64,000 nucleotides of DNA, taken from Liopterus haemorrhoidalis. Its lineage: Eukaryota > Arthropoda > Insecta > Coleoptera > Dytiscidae. The stretch covers positions 182,170,535 through 182,234,534 of the forward strand of contig OZ020611.1 in assembly GCA_963971575.1 (NCBI GenBank), in the 5' to 3' direction. The notes under the pieces were generated by a model. The model searched no databases. It was not told the DNA's origin and saw only the letters and a list, made by a program, of their open reading frames with translations. The position numbers were made by a program, and so were the translations under genes. This document shows, piece after piece, positions 10,236-21,583 of the stretch (position 1 is its first letter; each line of letters starts with the position of its first letter).

Positions 10236-10510
10236 ACAAGAGGATTGGCGCGGTCCCACCTATTATTTTTTTTTTTTAATTATTGAAATTTATTAAAATC
10301 TAGGAAAAAAAAACAAAAACAATTCCGTTCCACAAACTACTTATGATAGCAATATCTATAATTTACATTTATTTATTCGTGTTGGGTGTTTTGGACGTCA
10401 TAAATCCAACATGTTTTTATTTTCCTTAATCCAGACTCTTCTTGTTTTTCTTTAACCTATAAACGTTTTACCGAGCAGTAGTTATCACTACCGTATGCTG
10501 CCATATATTG
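10236..10510. other. Spacer, nothing recognised
   Basis: AT-rich DNA with a run of T at about 10267. No gene or repeat end is seen. Confidence 0.3.
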
Positions 10511-10800
10511 GGCACAAGCAGGGGCGGATCGACCTATCGGGCGATCGGGCATCGCCCGATGGGCCGACAGTTTTTTTGGGCCGATGTGTCGGCCGCTATC
10601 CACTCAAATACCTATGATCAATTCTGTGATATTACTTTAGAAATCACTCACATTTTGTTATTTGTTTTTCTAACATTTTTTCATTATTTTAGAGATTATA
10701 TTTTTATTTTCGATATTAATACTAAAAATATAAATTAAATAAGTTGATTTAAATATACTTTGGTCTTTATTTATGCCCGGGAATCGGACCAATTATATTA

Positions 10801-12064
10801 GGTGTGTAGCGTAATTCCAGAAAAGACTTTGTTGTGAAAAAAACATAAAAAAATACACTATACAAAGTATTTTCCATCGCTTGCTATTATTTTTTACCAT
10901 CTGTCTGGCAGTTGTACTATTCCATGACGGAAAAACGACTTGTCCTTCGAAGCGATCCATTCATTGAGCCATTTCTCTATATCTTCATAATTGTTCCAGT
11001 GCTGACCAGAAAGCCCGTGTGCCATCGATCTGAACAAGTGATAATCTGATGGAACAATGTCTAGTGAATACAGCGGGTGAGGTAAAACGGCCCAGCCAAG
11101 TGCTTCCAAGGTGGCCTTCACAATCTTTTCAACATGTGGTCTAGCGTTATCATGCTGGAGGATCACTTTGTCGTGTCTCTTTGCATATTTCGGCCGCTTA
11201 TTCTTCAATGCGTTGCTTAAACGGAGCAATTGTTGTTGGTTAAGTTCGTCAGTGATGGTTTGGCTCTGCTTTAATAGCTCATGATACACTAGACCCTTCT
11301 GGTCCCACTATATACAGAGCATTACTTTCTTGCCGTGAATATTCCGCTTTGGTCTCGATAAGGATTATTTTCCTGAGTCGCAAATGGATTTCCTTCGTTT
11401 GAGATTATTGAAATATATCCACTTTTCGTCTCCAGTCACAATACGATACAAAAAACCTTTTCTTTTATGCCTGGCAATCAAGATTTCAGACATGGTTTTG
11501 CGCCTCCTGATGTCTCTTTCTTTCGATTCGTACGGCACCCATCTTCCTTCTTTGTAAATCTTTCCCATGACTGCCAAACGCACAGAAATTGTTGATCGAT
11601 CAACATTCTAAAATTGCGCGAGCTCATGTTGAGATTGATACGGATCTTCATCGATTAGCGCCTGCAACTCCTCATCCTCGAACTTCTTCGGCTGACCTGG
11701 ACGAGGTTTTACATCGACACTGAAATCATCACTTTTGAAACGTCGAAACCATTCTCTGCATAATTTATCGGTGGGAGCACTTTCACCATAAGCTTCTACG
11801 AACATTCGATGAGCTTCAGTGGCTGATTTCAGCAAATGAAAACAGAAAATGAGAACTTCCTGGAAATGATGCTTATTTGGCTCGAATTTCGACATTTTAG
11901 AATCAGATAAACACGATGTTATTGTTATAAACCCAAACGTTTATCAACTGAACATTACTGCCATATGTAATACTAAAACATAAAGCCGGTTGCAGATATT
12001 AGAGGTTAGAAAATTCCGAAGTACAGCAACTGACCGCCAAATTAACCGAATTAATTCACACACC
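10801..12064 (-). mobile_element. mariner element (DD34D)
   Basis: The ends start GGTGTGTAG (left) and GGTGTGTGAATTAATTCGG (inverse of right) and are flanked by TA. The 1264-bp length is normal for mariner. It is nested inside the hAT-type element 10519-12151, so it is younger than that element. Confidence 0.85.
10894..11895 (-). pseudogene. mariner transposase, full length with frame breaks
   Basis: Three consecutive minus-strand pieces cover a whole mariner transposase. 11608-11895 is the helix-turn-helix part (MSKFEPNKHHFQEVLIFCFH, CREWFRRFKS). 11365-11583 holds TGDEKWI with the first catalytic Asp. 10894-11289 holds HDNARPH with the second Asp, and SLDIVPSDYHLF with the third, at DD34D spacing. 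The usual SPDLAPSDYHLF has become SLDIVPSDYHLF. Stops or frameshifts lie near 11590-11607 and 11290-11364, so it is inactive, but decay is modest. Confidence 0.9.
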
Positions 12065-12234
12065 TAATAACATTCCCTATAAATAGTCCCGTGAGCCCAG
12101 GCCGAAATATCCAAATCGCCCGGGCCGATTCAATCCCTCGATCCGCCCCTGGGCACAAGCCTCTCACTCCGAAGAGTGAAATTTCAGGTCTACAACTCCC
12201 ATGGTGACCCAGTCCCAGCTGGAAACGGTGATAA

Positions 12235-12530
12235 ATTAATCATCTACATTTTTTGTCTACATTATGTCAATATATCTCTTAAGGTTAACCCTACGTAATC
12301 AATTCAAACTGCGCGGAGAGTGCGAAACAGATGGTTTTCGCCCCCTAGGGGGACACGGACGAAGTTGGATCCCTCACTATAACCTTTCTCGGATTATTTT
12401 ACCCCCTGTACTAAAATTGGTGAAAATTGGTCTATCCGTTTGGCTTTGGATAAAGAACAAACTAACAGAATTTGAATTTTATGTATAAGACTAGCGGGAG
12501 TACCCGTGCTTCGCTACGGAATTTCTCTAC
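12235..12530 (+). repeat. LINE-type 3' UTR fragment, copy 1
   Basis: It shares a long stretch with 14725-14935, including GTCAATATATCT, GCGAAACAGATGG and TTATTTTACCCC. It ends with CTAGCGGGAGTACCCGTGCTTCGCTACGG-type sequence (cut here to its key words CTAGCGGGAG and GTGCTTCGCTACGG), a motif common at the 3' end of insect non-LTR elements. No coding part is left. Confidence 0.5.
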
Positions 12531-12577
12531 TTACATGCCAAGATAGTAGAACATAACGCTCACAACATTAAAGTTAT

Positions 12578-12690
12578 TGATGGCAAATTGTAGTTAAAGC
12601 TTAATTTTACAAATATGTTAGTATAGTGCGTTCAAAGGTGAGTTTGCAGTATAGCTCTTATGGCAAATGGGAGCGGTGTTGCCAAATGTT
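12578..12690 (+). repeat. Partial duplicate of 9318-9440
   Basis: Both the host flank (GGCAAATTGTA, AAAGCTTAATTTTACAAATA) and the first 60-70 bp of the MITE match the region at 9.3 kb. The shared breakpoint outside the MITE shows a copied segment and not a fresh insertion. Confidence 0.7.
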
Positions 12691-12716
12691 AATAGATGAA
12701 TAACGTCCGTAAGTTA

Positions 12717-13041
12717 GTAATTATAGTTGAAGGTAATGGGATTCGGACCAGTCAGTTTAATCTTTAACTTATATTTGATATGTTTCTACTCTTTAATAAT
12801 GATTTTATGTTATATTTTAAATTCCGACAATTTTGTAATGCTTGTTTTAACTATTTGACATGTTAAATTTTAAACATTATTATATTTTTATACATGTTAA
12901 CTTACTAAGTTATTAATTCTATATTTCTATATATCTTTGTAGCTCTGATGAAGATTTAAATTAAATCGAAACGTAAGCGAAGTTAATAAATTTGTTTTAT
13001 TTTCTGCCTGGTCCGAATCCCATTACCTTCAACTATAATTA
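12717..13041. mobile_element. MITE with 38-bp inverted repeats
   Basis: The left end TAATTATAGTTGAAGGTAAT, continuing GGGATTCGGACCAG, is matched in inverse at the right end almost without mismatch. TA-type ends suggest a Tc1/mariner origin. The roughly 325-bp body is non-coding. Confidence 0.75.
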
Positions 13042-13312
13042 AAGTTAAATATATAAATCGTCAGATATAGTAATTTTAAATACCGTTAGGCAGTGGAACA
13101 TAAACAACTAATCAGCAATGCCATCTTTTGACAATTTCCACAACTCTCAACATATCTGCATTTCGGGCTTCTGTTTACCCTGTGATAACTCCGTTATTAT
13201 TAATCTTTGATGTATAGTGTTTGATACATTATGATTTTACGTGGTCTTATATATTATTTTAAAGTAATTGATACATCACTATAAAACTCCGATGTTATGC
13301 ACCCACAAACTA

Positions 13313-14615
13313 CAAGGTGTCTCAAAAGAAATTTTATATTTAGTGCATCGATTAAAAAAAAAGTAAGCCGTATATAGCAAAAATGTTTATTAATTATTAA
13401 AATACACTTTTTGGGGATTTATTTCTTAAAAATAATATCGTCTAAATGTAGACCCTCGCGTTCTCGGCACTCATTTAATCGAACAGTAAAATTACTTATG
13501 ACGTCTCGGCAGGTGGACTCAGGGATGGCTGCCATTTCGTGACGGATATTTACTTTCAAATGCGCCAGTGAAGTCGGTTTATTGGCGTAAACTTTAGATT
13601 TAAGATAAGACCATAGGAAAAAGTCCATAGGGGTTAAATCTGGACTGCGTGGAGGCCAATTTATGTCACCTCTCCGGGAGATCAATTTGCCTGAGAAAAT
13701 TTCACGAACACGTGGCAGAGACATATTGGACGTGTGTGAAGTTGCTCCGTCCTGTTGGAACCATGTTCTTTGGTTATAGCCAGGAAAGTTTTGTAGTTCA
13801 GGTACCAAGAAGTTGTCTAACATCTCCACATAACGCTCTGAATTCACTGTAACTGCACGCCCCCTTTCGTCTTCAAAAAAGTAAGGGCCGATAATTCCTC
13901 ACGCCGACACCGCAGCCCATACGGTCACTTTAGGCGAATGTAGGGGTTTCTGATGTTTGCGTTTCGGATTCGTTGCACTCCAGTAGCGGCAGTTCTGCTT
14001 ATTTACGTGGCCATTAAGATGAAAATGAGCTTCATCCGAAAACAAAATGTTGGTAAACGTTGAAAATCGCTCAATCACCTGATTTACGAAATTAAGCCTC
14101 TGACTGGCATCTTGGGGCCTTAATTCTTGCACCAATTGAATTTTGTAGGGGTGCAGCTTTAGGTCTTTGTGCATAATGCGATGTAATGATGATCTATGCA
14201 CATTTAAAACACTTGCGCGCTTCCGAATTGAAAGGTTCGGGTCGTCACGAACAGACTGATTAACATTCTCCACGTTTTCTACCGTTCTTGATGACCTAGG
14301 TCGCCCGGATTTTGATTTATCCAGCGTTGTACCAGTCTCTTCAAACTTTTTAACCCAATGTCGAATGAGAGGAATGCTAGGCGCATCATTTAAGTGGCGA
14401 AAACCTCGAATACTGCAGAATTTTCTACGCGCTACAGTCGCCGAATCACCGTTTTTGTAAAACTGCATAACGCGCGGTCTGCTCCCGAGAAACGCTCCAT
14501 AGCGACTGAATTCCCAAGAGCCAGGCTACCGATTGACATAACCCCCGCGCCCCTCGGATACGTTGCGTTCACGCAGTAAGCTAAATAAATATAAAATTTC
14601 TTTTGAGACACCTTG
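13313..14615 (-). mobile_element. rosa-type Tc1/mariner element (DD41D)
   Basis: Both ends read CAAGGTGTCTCAAAAGAAAT inward, giving a 25-bp inverted repeat, flanked by TA (13311-13312 and 14616-14617). One transposase gene fills the element. It is one of the best-preserved elements of the window. Confidence 0.9.
13419..14500 (-). pseudogene. DD41D (rosa-type) transposase, near-intact
   Basis: The likely start is ATG at 14498-14500 (MERFSGADRA). A frameshift a few codons later moves reading to QFYKNGDSATVARRKFC, and a TGA at 13899-13901 interrupts the frame once. After it the same frame continues to 13419. Features in order: two helix-turn-helix parts with GRPRSSRTVENV and IRKRASVLNVHRSSLHRIM, first Asp in FSDEAHFHLNG, second in WFQQDGATSHT, third in SPDLTPMDFFLW. 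Counting to the last Asp gives 41 residues. Only one stop and one frameshift separate it from an open frame of about 360 codons, so this is a young insertion. Confidence 0.9.
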
Positions 14616-14724
14616 TATATAATACAAAAACTATTACGTTTAAAAACAGAAAATTGGCCAATACACATTATCGGCGCATGGTAGGAATATGCTCTCGCAA
14701 ACTTTTTGTTTTAGGTCTAGTTAA

Positions 14725-14935
14725 GATCTACATTTTTTGTCAATATATCTTTTAAGGTTTAGCCTACATAATCAATTCAAACTGCACGGAGAGTGCGAAA
14801 CAGATGGTATTAGGCCCCAACGCTCCCTAGGAGGACACGGACGAAGATGGAATTCTTACTAAAACCTTTCTCGAATTATTTTACCCCCCTGTACTAAATT
14901 AGGTGAAAAATGGTACCCCAGTGGGATCCATAATA
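14725..14935 (+). repeat. LINE-type 3' UTR fragment, copy 2
   Basis: Matches 12255-12425 (see that entry), with GCCCCAACGCTCCCTAGGAG replacing a shorter stretch. No coding sequence. Confidence 0.5.
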
Positions 14936-15110
14936 GCTGAGCTGTAGTTGGTACCTTGAGCTTTTAGCAGGACCATCTTCAACACGAGGTTAAACAATAA
15001 AGGTTAAGGGAAACTTCTTGTTTGACGCCATTAATAATTTCGAAAGGCTGTGATAAAAGGTTTCCCATTTTCATTCGACGTATGGATTCTGACACGCACA
15101 CTATTGTCAT

Positions 15111-15368
15111 CAGTGGCGCACCCAGGATTGGGGGGGGGGGCAGAAGACAAAATTATTTTAATTATGAATAAGGTTGTCACATCTACATTTCAAGTGATGA
15201 TCTAAAAAAAAATCACTTTGGAAATACAAGTGATGACCTAAAAAAAAAGTCCTCACTTCTGAAATACAAGTGACAAACTCTAATACATATATTTACCTAA
15301 GACAATGGTGACAAAAAATTATTTCCCTCTTCCTTGGGGGGGGGCAGCCCCTCCCGGGTGCGCCACTG
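15111..15368. mobile_element. CAGTGGCGCACC MITE carrying minisatellite units
   Basis: Ends are CAGTGGCGCACCCAGGA and GGGTGCGCCACTG, flanked by ATTGTCAT/ATTGTCCC, an 8-bp duplication that now matches at 6 positions. Inside are two units of the minisatellite with core AAGTGATGACC.AAAAAAA..TCCTCACTTC that recurs in unrelated MITEs of this window. Confidence 0.7.
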
Positions 15369-15428
15369 ATTGTCCCATTGATTACAGGGCATGCCCAATT
15401 CTTCCTAATTTCCCAGAATATGTCACAC

Positions 15429-16813
15429 CAGTGGCGCAGCCAGGATTATATCTTGGGCAGGGCCGAATCAAATTTCGAGGGCACGCAGCCACGTACGGTC
15501 CTCAACCTCATTTTTTGTGGCCCCTAAAACGGTAATCAAAATCACTTGAGCTTATTTAGGGGAAAAATATATTTAAACATGTAAAATATACTCTTTTCTG
15601 TTTATAAAAAAATGTCAAGAAACCCTTCTGGATATTTAAAGTTCCGTCACTGCTTATCATTTTGTATGTAAAATAGACTGCGACCCAAATCAGTTCGACA
15701 CCCCTACTGTTGGATATTGATGTTTATGTCAAATAATAATTCCATTATTTGTTGATAAAAAAAATGTAATTGTTAATCCATGTATCAAAAACTTTCACTT
15801 GATTTTTTTTCGATAAATACATATTTATTTATATTTTTCGCGGGATATATTTTTGAAGTCTCAATATTTCTCTTACTTATGTTCAGTTCTCTAAATCAGC
15901 CGCTTGGCCACAATTTGTACCGAACGAACAGACTCATGTGACGAAATAAGGATTTCTTGATTATAGCTACGAAAACCTAAAAATAACATATAAATATGCA
16001 TTTTCTGTTAGTTTCAACACTAATCATAATAAAATATAGCTTATTATTATTGTAAAATACATAAGTTATTTTGCTGTACGATTATGATAAATTTGTTAAA
16101 TTTTCATTTCATTGGACCTTCAGAGGGGGCTTGTGCCCCCTCCCTTTGAATACGCCACTGTTATTCAGTACAACTTATATCAGTCCTTTTTGTGTGTAAC
16201 ACATCATAATTTAAAAAATACCTAAGAAGACATTGATATTCACATTTATCTACAAAATAAAACCAAATACCGATTTTAAGAGCGCGATTGTCTTCAAAAC
16301 TTCTCAAAGACTGACTTCTTCTGGAAGTCAGATTTCCACTTTATCTTATCTGAATCGAGTAATTAGTTGTTTAAAACAGTTTTATCATTTGACTGGGCGA
16401 ATATTTTAGTCGATGTGTCAGGGGGAAAAGGATCTACGCTCCCCTTCATATAATTCGTTGGAGCATATTTGAAAAGTGATGTATTTTCACTTGAACAATA
16501 ATTATGTCACTTTATCAAGAGTAGGTAATCTTAAAAAAATGTTTATACGAAAAAAAAAATGCTAATATTGTTTACAATGAAGTAATAGAAAAATTAACTA
16601 CTGTTGTGGTTAACAAATTTTATCTTTAACTCTCCGAGCAGCGTGGTGTAATCTGCTGGTCCTGGGAGTGGCCCAGGCCCGTCGGCCCCCTCTTGGTTGC
16701 GCCACTGGTTGGGGTTAACAAATTTTATCTTCAACTCTCCAAGCAGCGCCGTGTAATCTCTTGTTCCGGGGGGGGGTCAGGCTCGTCGCCCCCCCACCTT
16801 GTCTGCGCCACTG
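15429..16813. mobile_element. CAGTGGCG-ended hAT-type element, 1.4 kb
   Basis: The left end CAGTGGCGCAGCCAGGA and right end GTCTGCGCCACTG are flanked by a perfect 8-bp duplication TGTCACAC (15421-15428 and 16814-16821). Inside, the sequence GTGCCCCC and two copies of an internal block beginning ACAAATTTTATCTTCAACTCTCC (16613-16700 and 16717-16812 region) show an internal tandem duplication near the right end. An inverted relative lies at 53230-54455. No protein is encoded. Confidence 0.8.
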
Positions 16814-17241
16814 TGTCACACAATATGTTATAAGAATTCGTAAAAATATTTGTAGAGAAGGTTGTACGAGTTTCGGACATAAATAATACAACTATGCTCT
16901 ATGTCACCTTAGAAAAATGTGTGTAAGAAGATAGGAGCTGCTTCGGATTGGTTGAGAACGTCATCCCTATTACAATCATGCCCTAGTTGTAACTTATTTT
17001 AAATTTCCCGCTATACTGTATTTGTCCAGTGCAAATCTTACTCTATTCGCAGCGCTATCTACTTTTTTCTAATTTGAAATAGATCATAGATCTAGCTGAC
17101 CAGTTTCGAAATATTTTATTTCTTCATCAGAGCTGTTCTAAAAACGTACGGTCGTTGTAAGATATTAAAAAATAGAAATTAAAAATTAGTCGAAAATCTT
17201 AATATATTATTATAAAAAATCAGTCAGTAAATTAAAATATA
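16814..17241 (+). repeat. Spacer with a dispersed repeat (16977-17085)
   Basis: The segment CATGCCCTAGTTGTAACTTA through GCAGCGCTATCTAC at 16977-17070 recurs at 19716-19805 in the same orientation. The remainder is AT-rich spacer with no gene. Confidence 0.6.
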
Positions 17242-17826
17242 CAGACGATTCCGCTTAATTGGGTCACCGCTTAATTGGGCAGCCGCTTATTTGGGCCAAA
17301 TCTCAAAGAACTGAAACCAAACCAAGGAACCAACAGTAAATTTACATGTTTAATTGGGACAACATTCCGCTTAATTGGGACAGTAAATTTAAGATCACAG
17401 TACATATTATGCTACACATATTCTCAACCAGGAGGTAAAAAAAATGTATGGCCGTGTTACAGCTTATTTTATGCAGGAAGGAAATGAAGGGAGTCCTGCA
17501 TCCTCACTGAATACCTGTGCTGATTTTGTAGAAGTGAAATGTTACAAATCAAAAGACAGACTACACTTGACGCATTTTTGCATTGAATTAAATTGTATGT
17601 ACCTATTTATTATTTTATTTTGGAATTTATTATTATTTTTTCTTAAAAGTTTATATTTTTTGGTTATATGTAATTTATAGTTTTGTCCAAGAGTTTATAA
17701 AATAAAATTATTGAAAGAAAAATATGCATTGTTTAATTTTATTTGAAATTCGCTTAATTGGGGCAGCCGCTTAATTGGGCCAAATTGCCTAAGTCCCGAT
17801 GTGTCTCACTTAAGCGGAATCGACTG
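17242..17826 (+). mobile_element. Tigger deletion derivative (copy 2)
   Basis: The same inverted ends as 1001-2786 (CAGACGATTCCGCTTAATTG and its inverse), flanked by TA on both sides. A large internal deletion leaves only the transposase tail (GRVTAYFMQEGN, LNTCADFVEVKC, 17430-17560) and the 3' part. It lacks the 661-bp insert of copy 1 and so shows the empty site. Confidence 0.9.
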
Positions 17827-17866
17827 TAAATAAAAAAGTAGTAAAGGAATAAAATGAAATGGTTAA

Positions 17867-18337
17867 TACCCTTTTCACACTAGATCTTTAAGATCGGATG
17901 TTAAAGTGAATGGATCTTTAAACGCTAATGTGAAACCGTACGGCCTCGTCTAAACACGACCGATGTTTAAGACAGAGATCTGCGTCTTAAACTTCGCCCG
18001 CATTGCCAACTTAATTCCCATTATAAAAAAATACTCCTTGAATTTGTGCTTCTCTTCTTTTATCTATGTTCAGCTGTTATCATTTTATATATCGAGGTTA
18101 TGAGAAGATTATTTGCGTTATTATTTAAATAAATATAAAAAATAAACTTCTCCTAACCTCGATATACAAAATAATGACAGAATAAATTCAAACGATATGA
18201 AATTATGTTGGCAATACATACTAGCTTTACATGGAGATTTCTTCTTCAAATTAAACATCAAGTGTGAAAGCAAACCGATATTAAACATCGATGAAGTTTA
18301 AGTTCAATCGTCTTAAAGATCTAGTGTGAAAAGGGCA
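17867..18337. mobile_element. MITE with 25-bp inverted repeats
   Basis: Ends CCCTTTTCACACTAGATCTT and its inverse face each other, and further inverted pairs (GTTAAAGTGAATGGATC, TTTAAACATC) give a fold across much of the element. Flanking TTAA on the left and TTAC on the right could be a TTAA or TTA target. No coding. Confidence 0.75.
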
Positions 18338-18599
18338 TTACAAAAGTTCTTATTACATGTTGCACACAAGTTAAAATATATGATGTTGCCGAAAGTGTGT
18401 GTTGGAGACTGCCTCCAGCGGCCGCATTGTTAGGAAATAAATGATTTAGAAAAAAAATATTGTTTACATAAACTTGACAAGAAGTTATACAATGTTTTAA
18501 AAACATAATGGGTCAAAAGTAGAGAAGCAAATAAATATTATCAAAAATAACGAAAATTTTGCAAAATAGTTAGTATTGAGTGAAGTATCCTTTATTCTT

Positions 18600-19201
18600 T
18601 ATTACTTCCGCGTATCTTATCTTCATAGATAGTAATAATATATCTATTTGGATCATGATTTAAATTCTGCCATGTGTTCCTTAGTGCCAAAAATAATTCG
18701 TCTTTATTTTTATATTTTTTTACTCTTATTTTTTTATCAATTTCATCCTAGAGGTTCTCTATGGGATTTAAATCAGGGATTTGAGCTGGCTACTTCAACA
18801 CATTAACTTTATTGACTCTTAACCAATCTTTGGCAACTCCGGAGGTGTGCTTCGGGTCGTTGTCATACTGGGGACTTTAGGGACATGTTTAGGGACACTA
18901 TAGGGACATGTTTTCTTCGGCTAATGGTGACATATCACATTCCAATATATTTATATTATAAAAATATATCTATATATATTTGTCCATTATGCCACTGATT
19001 TTATTTAATGCCCATACCGAAACCCAAGAAACATCTCCACACAATTACACTACTCCCACCAAGTTTTATAGTTGGTTTATTATATTTTGGATCCATTATT
19101 TTATTGATAGAAGGTCGAACCCACTTTATACCATCGGAACCGAACAAATTAATTTTGCTTTCATCCGAAAAAATGACGATTTTATGTAGAAAATTCTCCA
19201 T
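18600..19201 (-). pseudogene. Tc1 transposase fragments
   Basis: The 3' part (minus, from about 18870 down) reads DNDPKHTSGVAKDWLRVNKV then PDLNPIEN and a tail LRNTWQNLNHDPNRYI, that is, the second and third catalytic regions of Tc1. At 19001-19201 is the first catalytic region, VIFSDESKINLFGSDG and VRPSINKI. The order and a gap between the pieces show internal deletion plus frameshifts. It is inactive. Confidence 0.7.
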
Positions 19202-19824
19202 GTAATTTGTTTCTACACAGTTATATATTTTTTAGGTTATCTGCCATAGAAATATTTTTTAACACTTGACAACTAACAGATAAAGATAGAGGACTAATGT
19301 GAGGCCAAAAGAGGCGCAAATAGCCTTTGTTGCTGTGCGCCAAAATTTTTAACTAACTGAGGCCAAAAGACAGCCCAGTTGATAGTGCCCAAAGAAGTTA
19401 TTGATATAATTTTTAGACCTTTATATATACATATATTTTTAATTTTTATTTACAATAATTATTTAAATAAGAAACTTTAGCTCTGAAGATATATTGTTTG
19501 TTTTATTGCTTTATTTAAACTCTTTTAGCCAAACTCTCTATTTATATATAGTACATAATTTTTAAAATTAATATTTTTTAACTTTTTCAAATTTCCCATT
19601 AAACTGAATTTATGTCGTATAAATAATGTAAGTGTATTATCTGCCTTGTTTATTTCAATATCTTATTAACCTTTTTTAAATTAAAAAAAATCACTTGCTA
19701 ACCCAGTTACTACGCCCATGCCCTAGTTGTAACTTATTTTAAATTTTCCGCTAAACTGTATTTGTCCAGTGTAAATCGTACTCGGTTCGCAGCGCTATCT
19801 ACTTTTTTTTAATTTGAAAAATAC

Positions 19825-20047
19825 TAGGGTGACCACTTTCTTGGAGAAGGCAATGCGGGACGGAGCAAAAAAAAGGTCGTCACTTCCGAAATATAAGTGA
19901 AGAGCAAACAAAAAAAGGTCCTCACCTCCCAAATATAAGTAAAGAGCAAAAAAAAGGTCTTCACCTCCCAAATATAAGTACAGAGCCTGGGGACACCAAA
20001 TCAAAATGCGGCACGTCCCGCGAAATGCTGGACGAATGGTCACCCTA
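19825..20047. mobile_element. TAGGGTGACCA MITE, copy 1, with minisatellite
   Basis: Ends TAGGGTGACCAC and GGTCACCCTA, a second copy at 27715-27899. The core has three units of the CCCAAATATAAGT..AGAGCAAAAAAAGGTC minisatellite. Next to it lie the words GCGGGACG shared with copy 2. The flanks only partly match as a target duplication. Confidence 0.7.
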
Positions 20048-20243
20048 AAATAGACCATAGTTTCGTATTACAAAATGAGACAGATTATAACATTTTTACA
20101 ACAAATATTTTTAAGAGCAGGTTCCAACTTATATATTAGTTGTTGTTATAGGTGCCAGGAATATAATTCAATAACATATGTTATACTCTAATCGGGATGA
20201 AAATAAATTAAAAAATAGTTTTCTCTACTTTTGGCCGATAGTG

Positions 20244-20548
20244 TGGGCCGTCCTAAGATATTCGGCGCCCGTGGGCTACTAAAAATAATGCGCCGCTTTT
20301 CATAAGAAAATACATAACCAGAACCGTAGCAATGTTTTTGGCGCCCTTGGCAAATAAAGTAAATTGATTAAACAAAAAACAAAGGTCTCGACTTTTCCAA
20401 ATCCAAGCAAGGAGCAAAACAAAAAAGGTCCGTACCTTCCCAAATCCAAGTGAAGAGCAATAAAAAGTCCTCACTTCCCCAAATCCAAGTGACGAGCAAA
20501 AAAAAAGATCCTCACCTTTCCAAATTCAAGTGACGAACAAAAAAAATT
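20244..20548 (+). repeat. Minisatellite array and MITE-like GC block
   Basis: From 20375 to 20545 four to five units of about 37 bp (core TCCTCACTTCCCCAAATCCA, AGTGACGAGCAAAAAAA) run head to tail. The GC-rich start (GGGCCGTCCTAAG) is loosely mirrored at 21725-21770 (TTAGGGCTGCCC), so the array may sit inside a larger element that later took in the 1.1-kb repeat. Confidence 0.6.
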
Positions 20549-20558
20549 TTTATGTAAA

Positions 20559-21537
20559 GTGTGAATTTTCACACATTTCTGGGTTTTGCAGGTATTTAGT
20601 AACTGAACGATGATTATTTGGGATGCCAAAACAAATTTTATGTCAAAATATTTTTTTATGAATTTTAATTCGAATGCCTAATACCATTATTTGAGTTTCT
20701 AAATATATGCAGTATTTTTTTTATATAGCAAAGTTCATTAAGATTTTGAAAATTGCACCTATGGCTTCCATTGGTTGCTTACATCATAAGTCCCGCCCTT
20801 TGATTTCGTCAAACATAGAATTAAATTATAATTTCAACACTTTCCACTGGTTATTAAATTTACGCTGTTAAAAATTAAATGCAACATTTACCAAATATAA
20901 CTAGAATTTGAACAAAATAATTTAAACAAAATAAAAATGCAAAAAAAAAAACAAAAAATAAAATCAACAGGATTCGAACCCTAGTTTGCAAGTTAAGCTT
21001 AGTTAAGCTAAGTTTGCTTAGATTATTAAGCGCACGACGAATCCAACCACGCCACGAGAGTTACTGATGTGGTATGTTACACAACGTATTAAATAGTTAA
21101 TATATTTTAGTTAAAAACACAAAAAATGCGTTATTTTCCGAAAACATAATCTGATCAAAAATTCCTGTTGTACTATTCCGGTTCACACCAATGTACATTA
21201 CTTAGAATTTTTTCAGATTTTTAGTTTAAACCATCTGGGCTACAGGGTGTGGGACAAAAATTTTTTTGCACAATTTGCAAAAATCGCATCAAAATAATTT
21301 ATTTTGCAAAAATAAAATTTTGATCGTTAATCCACGTACTAAGGGCTTTCATTTGATACCCTACTCAGAATTTAAAAAAAATATTTTTTTTTCGATGAGC
21401 ACATATTTGTTTATATTTTTAGAGGGATATGTTTTTTAGATGTTTTAGTATTTTTCCTATGTGCGGGTCAACGAGTTGTATAAGCATGCCAAATTTCAAC
21501 TCTCTAGGTTTAGCCGTTTGGCTACAATTTTTACCGA

Positions 21538-21583
<46 letters not shown>

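Larger units (their letters stand above)
10519..12151. mobile_element. hAT-type non-autonomous element holding a mariner
   Basis: Ends are CAGGGGCGGATCGACC and GGTCGATCCGCCCCTG-like (right end reads TCGATCCGCCCCTG). Both sides are followed by a perfect 8-bp duplication GGCACAAG (10511-10518 and 12152-12159). Without the nested mariner the element is about 370 bp and non-coding. Confidence 0.9.
18504..20245 (-). mobile_element. Tc1-type element, heavily degraded
   Basis: Related ends, CATAATGGGTCAAAAGTAG on the left and CACTATCGGCCAAAAGTAG on the inverse of the right, bracket fragments of a Tc1 transposase and two later insertions (a repeat at 19716 and a MITE at 19825-20047). TA duplications are no longer visible. 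Confidence 0.6.

Noticed and set aside
20965..21062. Functional tRNA gene
   Set aside because: The boxes are good but the acceptor stem does not pair and the spacing is long.
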